A stretch of DNA of 7,376 nt from Deltaproteobacteria bacterium (GTDB taxonomy: Bacteria > Desulfobacterota > Desulfobacteria > Desulfobacterales > JAUVGT01), in assembly GCA_030593645.1 (NCBI GenBank), contig JAUVGT010000252.1:1-7376 (forward strand), in the 5' to 3' direction. Below, one piece after another: positions 1 through 5,336 of the stretch. The position numbers and the translations under genes are program-made. Every line of letters begins with the position of its first letter. Within the stretch, counting starts at the first letter, position 1. The notes beneath the pieces were generated by a model, which saw nothing but the letters and a program-made list of their open reading frames with translations, was not told the DNA's origin and searched no databases.

Positions 1-1
1 C

Positions 2-109
2 GAATTAAGTAACATGATTGATAATTATGTTCCCAGCAAAGAAGGAATTATGGCATTAATTACAAGTCATTCAAATGCTACTTTTTTTATTACTGTAAAA
101 TTAAAATAA
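2..109 (+). CDS. 3' end of an unidentified ORF (partial, cassette 0)
   Basis: An open frame runs in from the left edge and ends at TAA 107-109, giving 35 residues that finish FFITVKLK. The start lies outside the window, so neither length nor function can be stated. It is counted as probable coding sequence mainly because of its position. It stops 25 bp before the R'' core of the attC-like site at 135, the same spacing logic as the two complete cassette ORFs downstream, whose stops lie 6 and 12 bp before their attC. Composition is AT-rich like those ORFs. No domain is recognisable. A chance open frame of this length is possible in AT-rich DNA. Confidence 0.45.
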   Translation, partial: ELSNMIDNYVPSKEGIMALITSHSNATFFITVKLK

Positions 110-134
110 CAATTTAAAATTTATATAAGAAACA

Positions 135-274
135 GCATAACGAATCTAATTGACTCTGTGTGGAAAAGTCTTGCGACTTTTATTTTTTGAAGCGCTTTAA
201 CCTTTTTTATAAATTTTTCCTTTTTTATTTTCATGCATTCCACCAGATCATTAGAGGCGAAACATGTGTTATAC
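135..274 (+). repeat. attC-like recombination site of cassette 0 (long form, 140 bp)
   Basis: The R''-type core GCATAAC (135-141) and the R'-type core GTTATAC (268-274) bracket a bulged stem. TCTAAT (145-150) pairs with ATTAGA (250-255), GA (152-153) with TC (248-249), TCTG (155-158) with CAGA (244-247), and TGGAA (161-165) with TTCCA (238-242). T151, C154 and TG159-160 are left as bulges on one side, as in attC hairpins. The long loop puts it near the upper end of known attC lengths. It is less regular than the two sites downstream because the 3' spacer (256-267) is long. The R' half also serves as the exact start of the next cassette, which supports the call. Confidence 0.55.
164..188 (+). 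terminator. Possible rho-independent terminator inside the attC-like loop
   Basis: A perfect 7-bp stem AAAAGTC (164-170) / GACTTTT (175-181) with a TTGC tetraloop is followed by A and six T (183-188). The stem is short and A/T-rich, so termination may be weak. It lies 55 bp after the partial ORF that ends at 109 and before the next ORF, where it could insulate the two transcripts. It overlaps the inner end of the longer attC-like stem, so the two folds would compete. Confidence 0.4.
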
Positions 275-942
275 TCGCGAACCTAAGAGGATTAAATGTC
301 AAAATATATTATTTTTGTGCTTTTTCTGTTCAGTTTTATTGTAAGCGATATATATTCTCAAACCATAGAAGATGAGATAAAAAATGTAAGATCAAAATAC
401 TTGAAGGTAAATGGTGAGATCAAAAGTTACAAAAAAGTCGATTTTATCGATGTTGGCTTATATAAAGATTTAGAACCCAAAAGATATTCGATGGAGGGAG
501 CAAAAATATACAATTTAGCCGTTATAAATTGCTATAGATATTTTAAGGGTAATGGTTTGCGAAAAATAGTTGCAACATTCGATGCTCAGCATGATCTTCA
601 GACATCAGAATATTACGTTTGGAACGGTAAACTATTTTTCATCTTTAAAAAAAACATAAACTTCCTAAAACCAAGAGGTTCAAAGAACATAACAGAAAAA
701 GATAAAGTTGTTACTGAAAACAGATACTATATAAAAGATAATAAATTAATACGATGGCTTGATGAGAGAAAACAGAAAGTTATTGATGTAAAAAAACTTA
801 AAGCCGAAGAAGAGATATTAATTCACGATTACAAATTATATTTATCAGTTAATCAGAATGATACAGACCAATAAATAAAAGTATAACATTGCCTTTCACC
901 TAATTGCTATTCCGCTACCGCTTCACAGCAATTGGTGAAGGG
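269..942 (+). mobile_element. Integron gene cassette 1
   Basis: The boundaries follow the cassette rule: recombination falls between G and TT of GTTRRRY, so the integrated cassette starts at TT269 and ends at G942. The core at its start, GTTATAC (268-274), is the exact reverse complement of the R'' core GTATAAC (881-887) near its end. This is expected when both derive from one circular cassette. A single ORF (296-874) fills almost the whole unit, starting 27 bp in and stopping 6 bp before the attC. No promoter is evident, and expression would normally come from upstream. Confidence 0.72.
296..874 (+). CDS. Small exported protein of unknown function (cassette 1)
   Basis: This ORF encodes 192 residues. 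The start is fixed by AGAGG at 286-290, five bases before the ATG. Residues 1-21 form a Sec-type signal peptide: a short basic start, then a hydrophobic run from about 5 to 17, with cleavage probable after IYS21. There is no lipobox cysteine, so the protein should be released to the periplasm or beyond. The mature part is mixed charge and lysine-rich, with aromatic segments such as YYVWNGKLFFIFKK (106-119) and ENRYYIKDNKLIRWLD (141-156). These look like alternating beta strands in a small domain. I do not recognise the family. The base composition is clearly more AT-rich than the glp genes, as expected for acquired cassette cargo. Confidence 0.8.
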   Translation: MSKYIIFVLFLFSFIVSDIYSQTIEDEIKNVRSKYLKVNGEIKSYKKVDFIDVGLYKDLEPKRYSMEGAKIYNLAVINCYRYFKGNGLRKIVATFDAQHDLQTSEYYVWNGKLFFIFKKNINFLKPRGSKNITEKDKVVTENRYYIKDNKLIRWLDERKQKVIDVKKLKAEEEILIHDYKLYLSVNQNDTDQ

Positions 943-948
943 TTAGCA
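881..948 (+). repeat. attC recombination site of cassette 1
   Basis: This is a compact 68-bp site. R'' GTATAAC (881-887) is followed after a 4-base spacer by CCTTTCACC (892-900) and AATTGCT (902-908). These pair with AGCAATT (927-933) and GGTGAAGG (934-941), leaving T901 as an extrahelical base and one unpaired T in the TTT run. R' GTTAGCA (942-948) follows directly, as in classical attC sites where L' abuts GTT. The variable loop is 909-926. There is no T-run after the stem, so it is not an ordinary terminator. Confidence 0.78.
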
Positions 949-1531
949 AGCATTAGGAAAAAATGAGATCATTAGTTTTAATTCATACAATATTATTTTT
1001 GTCTACACTTTCAAATACAGTTCTGGCTACAGATTATCAGAAAATACTTAATGAATCTAAAAACATAATTGAAATTGAAGAGAAATTACCAGATTTCTCA
1101 AATGTTGTCTTTATCGATAGTTCATTATTAGAAGATCAAAAATATAACTTTTTAAGACAATACAGTTATAGAGTTGATGGGGAATATTCAGAGGATTTTT
1201 CATGTGATTGTTTCGATTACATTAATCAAATTTATCTATCTGAAAAAAAGAAAATTCATAACAAAGAATTTTTATATTTTCTTTTAAAAGAGGCAGTGAC
1301 CTGTGATTGTACGAGTGATTTAACAAGATATGGAAGTTATGAATTAAAGGAATGCGTAATTATATGGGAAAAATTAAAAGAACAAATTAACATTACTGAT
1401 GAAAATATTAATAAAAAAATTGAAGATACTATTATGAAGTTAAAAAAAACGGCGGATTAAGAATAGTACAATTGCTAACATGTGCCAGGACACCAACGGG
1501 CAAAAACCGTGCCCGTTGGTCAGGCACGGCA
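943..1531 (+). mobile_element. Integron gene cassette 2
   Basis: The cassette runs from TT943 to the base before TT1532. Its starting core GTTAGCA (942-948) is the exact reverse complement of its own R'' core TGCTAAC (1473-1479). This is independent of the match seen for cassette 1 and uses different variable bases. One ORF (963-1460) occupies the unit, starting 20 bp from the left edge and ending 12 bp before the attC. The right boundary is imperfect, because the base before TT is A rather than the conserved G. Confidence 0.72.
963..1460 (+). CDS. Small exported cysteine-containing protein of unknown function (cassette 2)
   Basis: This ORF encodes 165 residues. TAGGA at 954-958 precedes the ATG by four bases and supports the start. 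Residues 1-22 are a signal peptide with a hydrophobic core and a likely cleavage at VLA22/T23. The mature chain is acidic and lysine-rich and holds five cysteines: two CDC motifs (C81, C83 and C114, C116) and C131. In an exported protein these could form disulfides or bind a metal; that is inference. The C-terminal third (132-163) looks helical and strongly charged. I do not recognise a family. Low GC and the cassette position point to horizontal origin. Confidence 0.8.
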   Translation: MRSLVLIHTILFLSTLSNTVLATDYQKILNESKNIIEIEEKLPDFSNVVFIDSSLLEDQKYNFLRQYSYRVDGEYSEDFSCDCFDYINQIYLSEKKKIHNKEFLYFLLKEAVTCDCTSDLTRYGSYELKECVIIWEKLKEQINITDENINKKIEDTIMKLKKTAD

Positions 1532-1537
1532 TTGGGC
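1473..1537 (+). repeat. attC recombination site of cassette 2 (altered R' core)
   Basis: This is a 65-bp site with a strong stem. After R'' TGCTAAC (1473-1479), GTGCC (1482-1486) pairs with GGCAC (1523-1527), and ACCAACGGGC (1492-1501) pairs perfectly with GCCCGTTGGT (1511-1520). An asymmetric internal loop separates the two helices (1487-1491 against 1521-1522), and the terminal loop is 1502-1510. The R' position reads ATTGGGC (1531-1537), which fits GTTRRRY except for A in place of the nearly invariant G at the crossover point. No T-run follows, so a terminator is a poorer explanation. Confidence 0.72.
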
Positions 1538-1560
1538 GACAAAAAAAGAGTGATAATATT

Positions 1561-1687
1561 TTGACAACTGAAGAACAACTTGATGAAATTTTTAAACTCG
1601 CTCGGAATGATGTTTAGAGATCGCGGTATGGCAAAAGATGCTGAGTATTATTTTTCGCTTGCTTGCAGGAGTAAGACTGCTTATTAA
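1561..1687 (+). pseudogene. Truncated or frameshifted start of a third cassette ORF
   Basis: A TTG at 1561, 29 bp after the cassette-3 boundary, opens a protein-like 18-codon frame (TTEEQLDEIFKLARNDV after the initiator) ending at TAG 1615-1617. AAAGAG at 1545-1550 could serve as a ribosome site. In the next frame, 1607-1687, more protein-like sequence follows (RDRGMAKDAEYYFSLA) and ends at TAA 1685-1687. Together they look like one gene start broken by a frameshift and then cut off. Spacing from the attC matches the starts in cassettes 1 and 2. The family is not recognised. The 3' part overlaps the end of the opposite-strand ORF, so only one of them can be genuine there. Confidence 0.35.
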
Positions 1688-1988
1688 TTATAATTCCAAC
1701 GACACATAAAGAAATGAATAAAAATGAAGAGCTGATAAAAAATGACCTAATGAAAGCCTTTTTTGAGAATACTCTATCACCATATACTTTATTGTGGATC
1801 GAATCCAGAAGTGTCAAAGGAAATAAGGCTATTCTTTCTGGTTTTTCTTTTTCTAATTTACTTAATAATATTTTTAGTGAGGTCTTGTGTTTCTTTTTAT
1901 CTTTATCGGAAAGCCAGAAATCTATTGCTTTTGAAATCGCAACAAGGAAGGCAATGATTAATAATAAAGATGGTATTTGAATTTGCAT
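1614..1988 (-). CDS. Small two-helix membrane protein of unknown function
   Basis: This ORF encodes 124 residues. It is preferred over the 88-codon plus-strand frame because it has a coherent membrane-protein layout. A hydrophobic helix spans about residues 6-20, followed by a basic and helical cytoplasmic-type segment (DKDKKKHK at 28-35, then 36-80), and a second hydrophobic helix at about 83-101. The last ~20 residues (from 105) are polar and lie opposite the broken ORF at 1561-1687, so they may be read-through past a rearrangement. No Shine-Dalgarno is visible before the ATG (1988-1986), and the start sits where a HAD-phosphatase gene is interrupted. The orientation opposes the cassettes. 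The sequence resembles small hypothetical membrane proteins of accessory DNA; no function can be given. Confidence 0.55.
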   Translation of the reverse strand: MQIQIPSLLLIIAFLVAISKAIDFWLSDKDKKKHKTSLKILLSKLEKEKPERIALFPLTLLDSIHNKVYGDRVFSKKAFIRSFFISSSFLFISLCVVGIIINKQSYSCKQAKNNTQHLLPYRDL

Positions 1989-2071
1989 AATAGAAGTGTG
2001 TCGTCAATATCTGTCAGAACAAAACGAATAGTTGATTTTAAATTTTCCGGGAATTCATTAAAAGATTTCAT
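1958..2071 (-). pseudogene. 5' fragment of a HAD-superfamily phosphatase, truncated
   Basis: From ATG 2071-2069 on the minus strand, 37 codons read to TAA 1960-1958. Residues 16-26 are RFVLTDIDDTL, a hydrophobic beta strand ending in the DxDxT motif I of HAD hydrolases, where D21 would be the nucleophile and D23 the acid/base. The N-terminal leader before it suits HAD-IIB-type sugar-phosphate phosphatases. After L26 (about position 1994) the sequence no longer resembles the family and soon stops, whereas real members continue for over 200 residues. The gene lies 124 bp downstream of glpB on the same strand and may once have followed it. It must be inactive because motifs II to IV are absent. 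Confidence 0.6.
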
Positions 2072-2153
2072 ATTCTATTTTAATAAGCGGTAACAGGTTC
2101 AAAATTCAACATCTAAGGCTTAAGTTTTGCGTGTTGCGCGGGTGATGAGTTAC

Positions 2154-2210
2154 AAAAAACAGGGCTAACACGCTGAACCCACGGAAGGATAGCTATTAAA
2201 CCTGTTTTTT
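2154..2210 (-). terminator. Possible terminator at the end of glpB
   Basis: A perfect 10-bp inverted repeat, AAAAAACAGG (2154-2163) and CCTGTTTTTT (2201-2210), flanks a 37-base loop. Read on the minus strand it ends in six T just after glpB, and its upstream arm lies within the last codons of that gene. The outer six pairs are A/T only and the loop is long, so strength is uncertain. It could separate glpB from the HAD fragment. Confidence 0.35.
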
Positions 2211-3503
2211 AAACGCATTAACTGCGGCAAAAGCAGACGCAATGGCCAGCCCTGATCCACACTTCATGCGCAGCCAGTCCTGGTGAGCCAGGATGGACCC
2301 TGCTGCAAAAAGTGTTTTAAAGACCGGTTTGCCCAAGCTGTCCAGCGGATGGAACATATTATCAATTTCCAGTCCTGCCATATTGATCAAATGTCCTTTG
2401 GGGTCTAAAAAATTTTGACTGTGCCAGTTTTTTCTCTCTCCAACCTGAAAAACCGGCAGATTAAAAATGGATTCTCTGATTTGCTTTCTGTCTGCGTGCA
2501 GCCCTCCGCCCAAAAACCGGCCGCTTGCCAGTATGATTCCCTTTGCCTTTACGGTGTATTCAGTATCCGAGCCTCCAATGTCGAGTACAAAGCCGCCCTT
2601 ATTACGGTGAACCTTTAAAACTTTTTTTTGCAGCAGAAGCCTGACACCTTTTTGGGGTAGTTGCGATTCAAAGGTTTCCTTAATGCGAAGGCCGGTAATA
2701 GAAGGCGGTATTGTGGGAATTTCGAAAATAGTAACACCGATCATTTCCTGTAAATCACGATAAATTTCAACAGAATTGTGAATACCGAAGATGGCCGGAA
2801 AGCCCACCATACTGGCATCTTTTACATGAGGTATGACAATCTGTGCCAGGGCTTTTCGGTTTTCAGAAAGGGACAGGCAACGGGCGATGGGTTCAGTATA
2901 TACTTCTTCCAGATGATCGGTATTTGGAAATGATATACGCGCATGACGCAAAGCAGGCCAAGAAGTCTTTAATGTTTCCGTGATTTGCCGGGCGCTGAAT
3001 CCCCTAAGTCCCCTGATGTCGATTATAAGACATGAGCATTTTTTTTCCAGGGCCAAAACTCCGTTCCACATGGTTTGAGGCACACAATAAGTGTGCTTAA
3101 CGCTTCCCACCGGCATAATCATCTTTGCATTACGGTTTTCATATCGGCAATAGGGAAGGCCTGCATTATTCATAAAAGCAAGAAATTCTTCGAAAGCCTT
3201 ATGGATGTCATCTTTGTTTATCCGTGCAAAAGGATGGTTCGGGATATCACTGGTTAATGCATTGATCGCCTTCCATGGGTTTTCCCATATTTTGCCGTCA
3301 CTTATTGGATGCACCCCCATAAGATCAATTAGCCCGCTTGCAAAGATAATTCCACTTGTTAAACCCACCTGGACTGTGGAGATCCCACGCTTGGAAGCAA
3401 ACAGGGCTGACGCTATCCCGGCCATACCTGCGCCAATAACAGCAAGTTCACAGTTAATTTCTGGATTATCTTTAATCAAATTATTTATTCCACTTTTATT
3501 CAA
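2196..3503 (-). CDS. glpB: Anaerobic glycerol-3-phosphate dehydrogenase subunit B
   Basis: GlpB is the second flavoprotein of the anaerobic sn-glycerol-3-phosphate:quinone oxidoreductase, working with GlpA at the cytoplasmic membrane face. The 435-residue product is near the usual ~420. The N-terminal Rossmann motif VIGAGMAGIASALFASKRG (from residue 22) binds FAD ADP. The ASGRFLGGGLHADR block, the FAAGSIL segment and the C-terminal CGSGLAIASAFAAV glycine-rich stretch (415 onward) follow the GlpB pattern. The first codon at 3503 is TTG with no good ribosome site. A second TTG at 3479-3477 (residue 9) has GTGGA eight to nine bases upstream and may be the true start. An in-frame TAG lies just upstream, so no longer form exists. 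It lies 110 bp downstream of glpA, wider than usual for this pair, because a repeat sits between them. glpC does not follow. Confidence 0.9.
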   Translation of the reverse strand: MNKSGINNLIKDNPEINCELAVIGAGMAGIASALFASKRGISTVQVGLTSGIIFASGLIDLMGVHPISDGKIWENPWKAINALTSDIPNHPFARINKDDIHKAFEEFLAFMNNAGLPYCRYENRNAKMIMPVGSVKHTYCVPQTMWNGVLALEKKCSCLIIDIRGLRGFSARQITETLKTSWPALRHARISFPNTDHLEEVYTEPIARCLSLSENRKALAQIVIPHVKDASMVGFPAIFGIHNSVEIYRDLQEMIGVTIFEIPTIPPSITGLRIKETFESQLPQKGVRLLLQKKVLKVHRNKGGFVLDIGGSDTEYTVKAKGIILASGRFLGGGLHADRKQIRESIFNLPVFQVGERKNWHSQNFLDPKGHLINMAGLEIDNMFHPLDSLGKPVFKTLFAAGSILAHQDWLRMKCGSGLAIASAFAAVNAFKKQV

Positions 3504-3533
3504 TCCGTGTAAAACGGAACAAGGCTAATTGTT

Positions 3534-3610
3534 TTAACCACAGAAATCATAAAAATCTCAAGGAAAAATAAAAATTTAATCTCTGTTAACTCTGTAGGCT
3601 CCGTGGCGAA
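3534..3610. repeat. Small intergenic repeat with CTCTGT units and inverted CCACAGA/CTCCGTGG ends
   Basis: Three near-copies at an exact 9-base period, CTCTGTTAA (3581), CTCTGTAGG (3590) and CTCCGTGGC (3599), face an inverted copy, AACCACAGA (3536-3544), across an A/T-rich middle. The ends can pair: CCACAGA against CTCCGTGG with one G-U or mismatch. From general knowledge, CCACAGAG/CTCTGTGG runs like this are dispersed intergenic repeats in many environmental bacterial genomes. Here it fills nearly all of the glpA-glpB gap. Confidence 0.5.
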
Positions 3611-3613
3611 TTA

Positions 3614-5155
3614 TTACAATTCAAGCCCCATCAGGCCACAGTAAAGGGCTTCCTGCAATTCCGCCTGAATCAGCGGCGTATCCCAGAGCAGAGGCCGCAC
3701 ACCGCGCCATCGTTCATTAACAAACTCTCTTAAACTTGTTAATCCCTCATTTGTGTTCAGTTCATTTATATCGTAAAGATAAGCACAAGTTCTGAGACCG
3801 CAGAAAGTACCCTGGCAGGCACCTTTACCGATCCTGCTGCGAAGCCCGATGGCTTTAAGGTCAGATTTTCCGTTTTGCTCATGTATAGATTCTACGATGC
3901 TGTCCACAACGCTTTTGGGCACCATTTCGCATTCACACAGCATAATATCTTCCGGATCATGTTTTTTCATCCACACCTTTGGAGCCAGGCCAGGTTTTGT
4001 CCACCTCGCTGCTCCGGCCGGCGGAAGCGGATCTGTTCGGGTCAGGCAGGGGCGGGAAACCCCAAGCCGATTGCAGATAAGATTCGCCGTTTTTTCTGCC
4101 ATTAACCTGTATGTTGTGAGTTTGCCCCCTGTGATTGATGCGAAGTTTTCTAAACCGTCTTCGATGTGATCAAGCAATGCAAATCCCCGGCTGAGACTAC
4201 GGTCATCGGTTACGGATGGTGTTCCCAAAAGGGGTCTGACACCAGCATATGCACGAATGTAGCGTGTTCTTTCCAATTGGGGGATCATTGCTGCGGCTTC
4301 ACCCACAATAAAATCGGTTTCCTGAACTGTGGGAAAAATCTTGTCCAATGAATCTATTGTAATGGATGTCGTGCCAAGAATGGAGACCGTTCCGCCGGGG
4401 ACCAGGATATCAGCGTTGGAGGAAGGCCGCAGGCGGTTTATAACCCGCTGTGCTATCCGGTTGTGTGTAACCAGAAGACTCCCCTTTGAATAGCGCAGGT
4501 TGATGGCACAACCGGCAAGAACCGCTATTTCTTTTGCCCATGCCCCGGCAGCATTTACTACCTGCAATGCTTCAATCGTAAATTCTTCACCTGTCAGCAT
4601 GTTTTGAAGCCTTGTGGCCAAGGCACGATTTCTTTCGATGATAAATCCTGTGACTTTTGAATGGCGAAGCAATGTGCAGCCGAGGTCCAAAGCCTGATAT
4701 ATATTGTCCATGGATAGTTTAAAGGGATCAACGGCTGCATCGGATACCTGGTATGTGGCGATTATTTTTTTGGAAAGTACAGGTTCAATTTCAAGGGCTT
4801 CCCTGGTATCTAATGCCTTGACAGGAATACCGCATTTTGAACATAAATCGGGAAAATCCGCTACATACTTTTCATCATCTCCTTCAACCGCAACGAACAG
4901 GCCACCGGTATCCTCAATGCATTGCGGGGCCATTTTTTTTAAAATATTTCCCTCTTCCCGGCATTCCTCAGCATTTACAGAATTGCCTGCAACATAACGT
5001 GCGCCGCTGTGCAAAAGCCCATGATTGGCACCGGACGCACCCGCGTTGATATCATGCTTTTCCACAAGAATGCAATTAATCCCACGAAGGGCAAGGTCTC
5101 GGGTAATTCCGGCACCTGTGATTCCTCCGCCAATAATAAGTACTTGTGTTTCCAA
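3614..5155 (-). CDS. glpA: Anaerobic glycerol-3-phosphate dehydrogenase subunit A
   Basis: GlpA is the catalytic FAD subunit that oxidises sn-glycerol-3-phosphate to dihydroxyacetone phosphate. I prefer the TTG at 5155-5153 (513 residues) because AAAGGAA lies six bases upstream and the FAD motif then starts at residue 9, as in the family. The frame stays open to a TTG at 5248 (544 residues), but that extension has no family counterpart. Counting from 5155, LIIGGGITGAGITRDLALRG (residues 6-25) is the dinucleotide-binding fold, HDINAGASGANHGLLHSGAR (34-53) is the family block, VNAAGAW is at 200-206, and TGGKLTTYRLMAE (342-354) is the oxidoreductase C-terminal block. A BFD-like [2Fe-2S] domain follows, with C407, C409, C447 and C452 in CxC and Cx4C spacing, so the whole protein is intact. 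It is transcribed with glpB. Confidence 0.93.
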   Translation of the reverse strand: METQVLIIGGGITGAGITRDLALRGINCILVEKHDINAGASGANHGLLHSGARYVAGNSVNAEECREEGNILKKMAPQCIEDTGGLFVAVEGDDEKYVADFPDLCSKCGIPVKALDTREALEIEPVLSKKIIATYQVSDAAVDPFKLSMDNIYQALDLGCTLLRHSKVTGFIIERNRALATRLQNMLTGEEFTIEALQVVNAAGAWAKEIAVLAGCAINLRYSKGSLLVTHNRIAQRVINRLRPSSNADILVPGGTVSILGTTSITIDSLDKIFPTVQETDFIVGEAAAMIPQLERTRYIRAYAGVRPLLGTPSVTDDRSLSRGFALLDHIEDGLENFASITGGKLTTYRLMAEKTANLICNRLGVSRPCLTRTDPLPPAGAARWTKPGLAPKVWMKKHDPEDIMLCECEMVPKSVVDSIVESIHEQNGKSDLKAIGLRSRIGKGACQGTFCGLRTCAYLYDINELNTNEGLTSLREFVNERWRGVRPLLWDTPLIQAELQEALYCGLMGLEL

Positions 5156-5179
5156 CTTGATTTCCTTTAATGGAAGAAG

Positions 5180-5220
5180 ATTATAAAATAGTTCTTTTTT
5201 AGTAACATAATCATGTGTTA
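5180..5220 (-). promoter_or_regulatory. Candidate glpA promoter with an operator-like dyad
   Basis: On the minus strand TATAAT (5185-5180) is a perfect -10 hexamer 25 bases before the preferred TTG start. The -35 position at 17 bp spacing reads ATGTTA (5208-5203), a poor match. That -35 lies inside an imperfect dyad, TAACA (5203-5207) and TGTTA (5216-5220), with eight bases between. A weak -35 overlapped by a dyad suits an activator or repressor site, but no regulator can be named. AT-rich DNA gives such hexamers by chance. Confidence 0.3.
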
Positions 5221-5336
5221 TATTCAATGTATTATAATAACATTTCAAATCTCCTGTTTTCTTAATGCGATGCTTTATTCCGAATACTGTATTGACTGTT
5301 TTCAGGCTGGTGAGCTAAAACGTATGAAAAGGAAAA

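Noticed and set aside
160..375. Plus-strand 71-codon frame overlapping the cassette 1 start
   Set aside because: It runs through the attC-like site and terminator hairpin, lacks a ribosome site, and overlaps a better supported gene in another frame.
1..1560. CRISPR array
   Set aside because: The hairpins differ in sequence, are separated by ORF-sized intervals, and there are no regular short repeats or spacers.
1714..1980. Plus-strand 88-codon frame opposite the membrane ORF
   Set aside because: No ribosome site and no coherent domain. The opposite strand gives a two-helix membrane protein with sensible charge pattern over the same bases.
2136..2169. GCGTGTT / AACACGC pair and a GGCTAAC core resembling a fourth attC
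   Set aside because: No matching GTTAGCC cassette start lies to the left and no opposing stem arm is found. The stretch sits between glpB and the HAD fragment, outside the likely cassette zone.
2415..4351. Several plus-strand frames inside glpB and glpA
   Set aside because: They mirror conserved, full-length glp genes on the other strand and show no domains or ribosome sites.
5156..5248. 31-residue N-terminal extension of GlpA from the TTG at 5248
   Set aside because: The AGGAG there is only two bases from that TTG, the extension has no family counterpart, and TTG 5155 has a well spaced AAAGGAA.
5292..5320. TTGACT as -35 of a promoter for the GNAT gene
   Set aside because: The -35 is good, but at 17 bp spacing the -10 reads CTAAAA, too poor to call.
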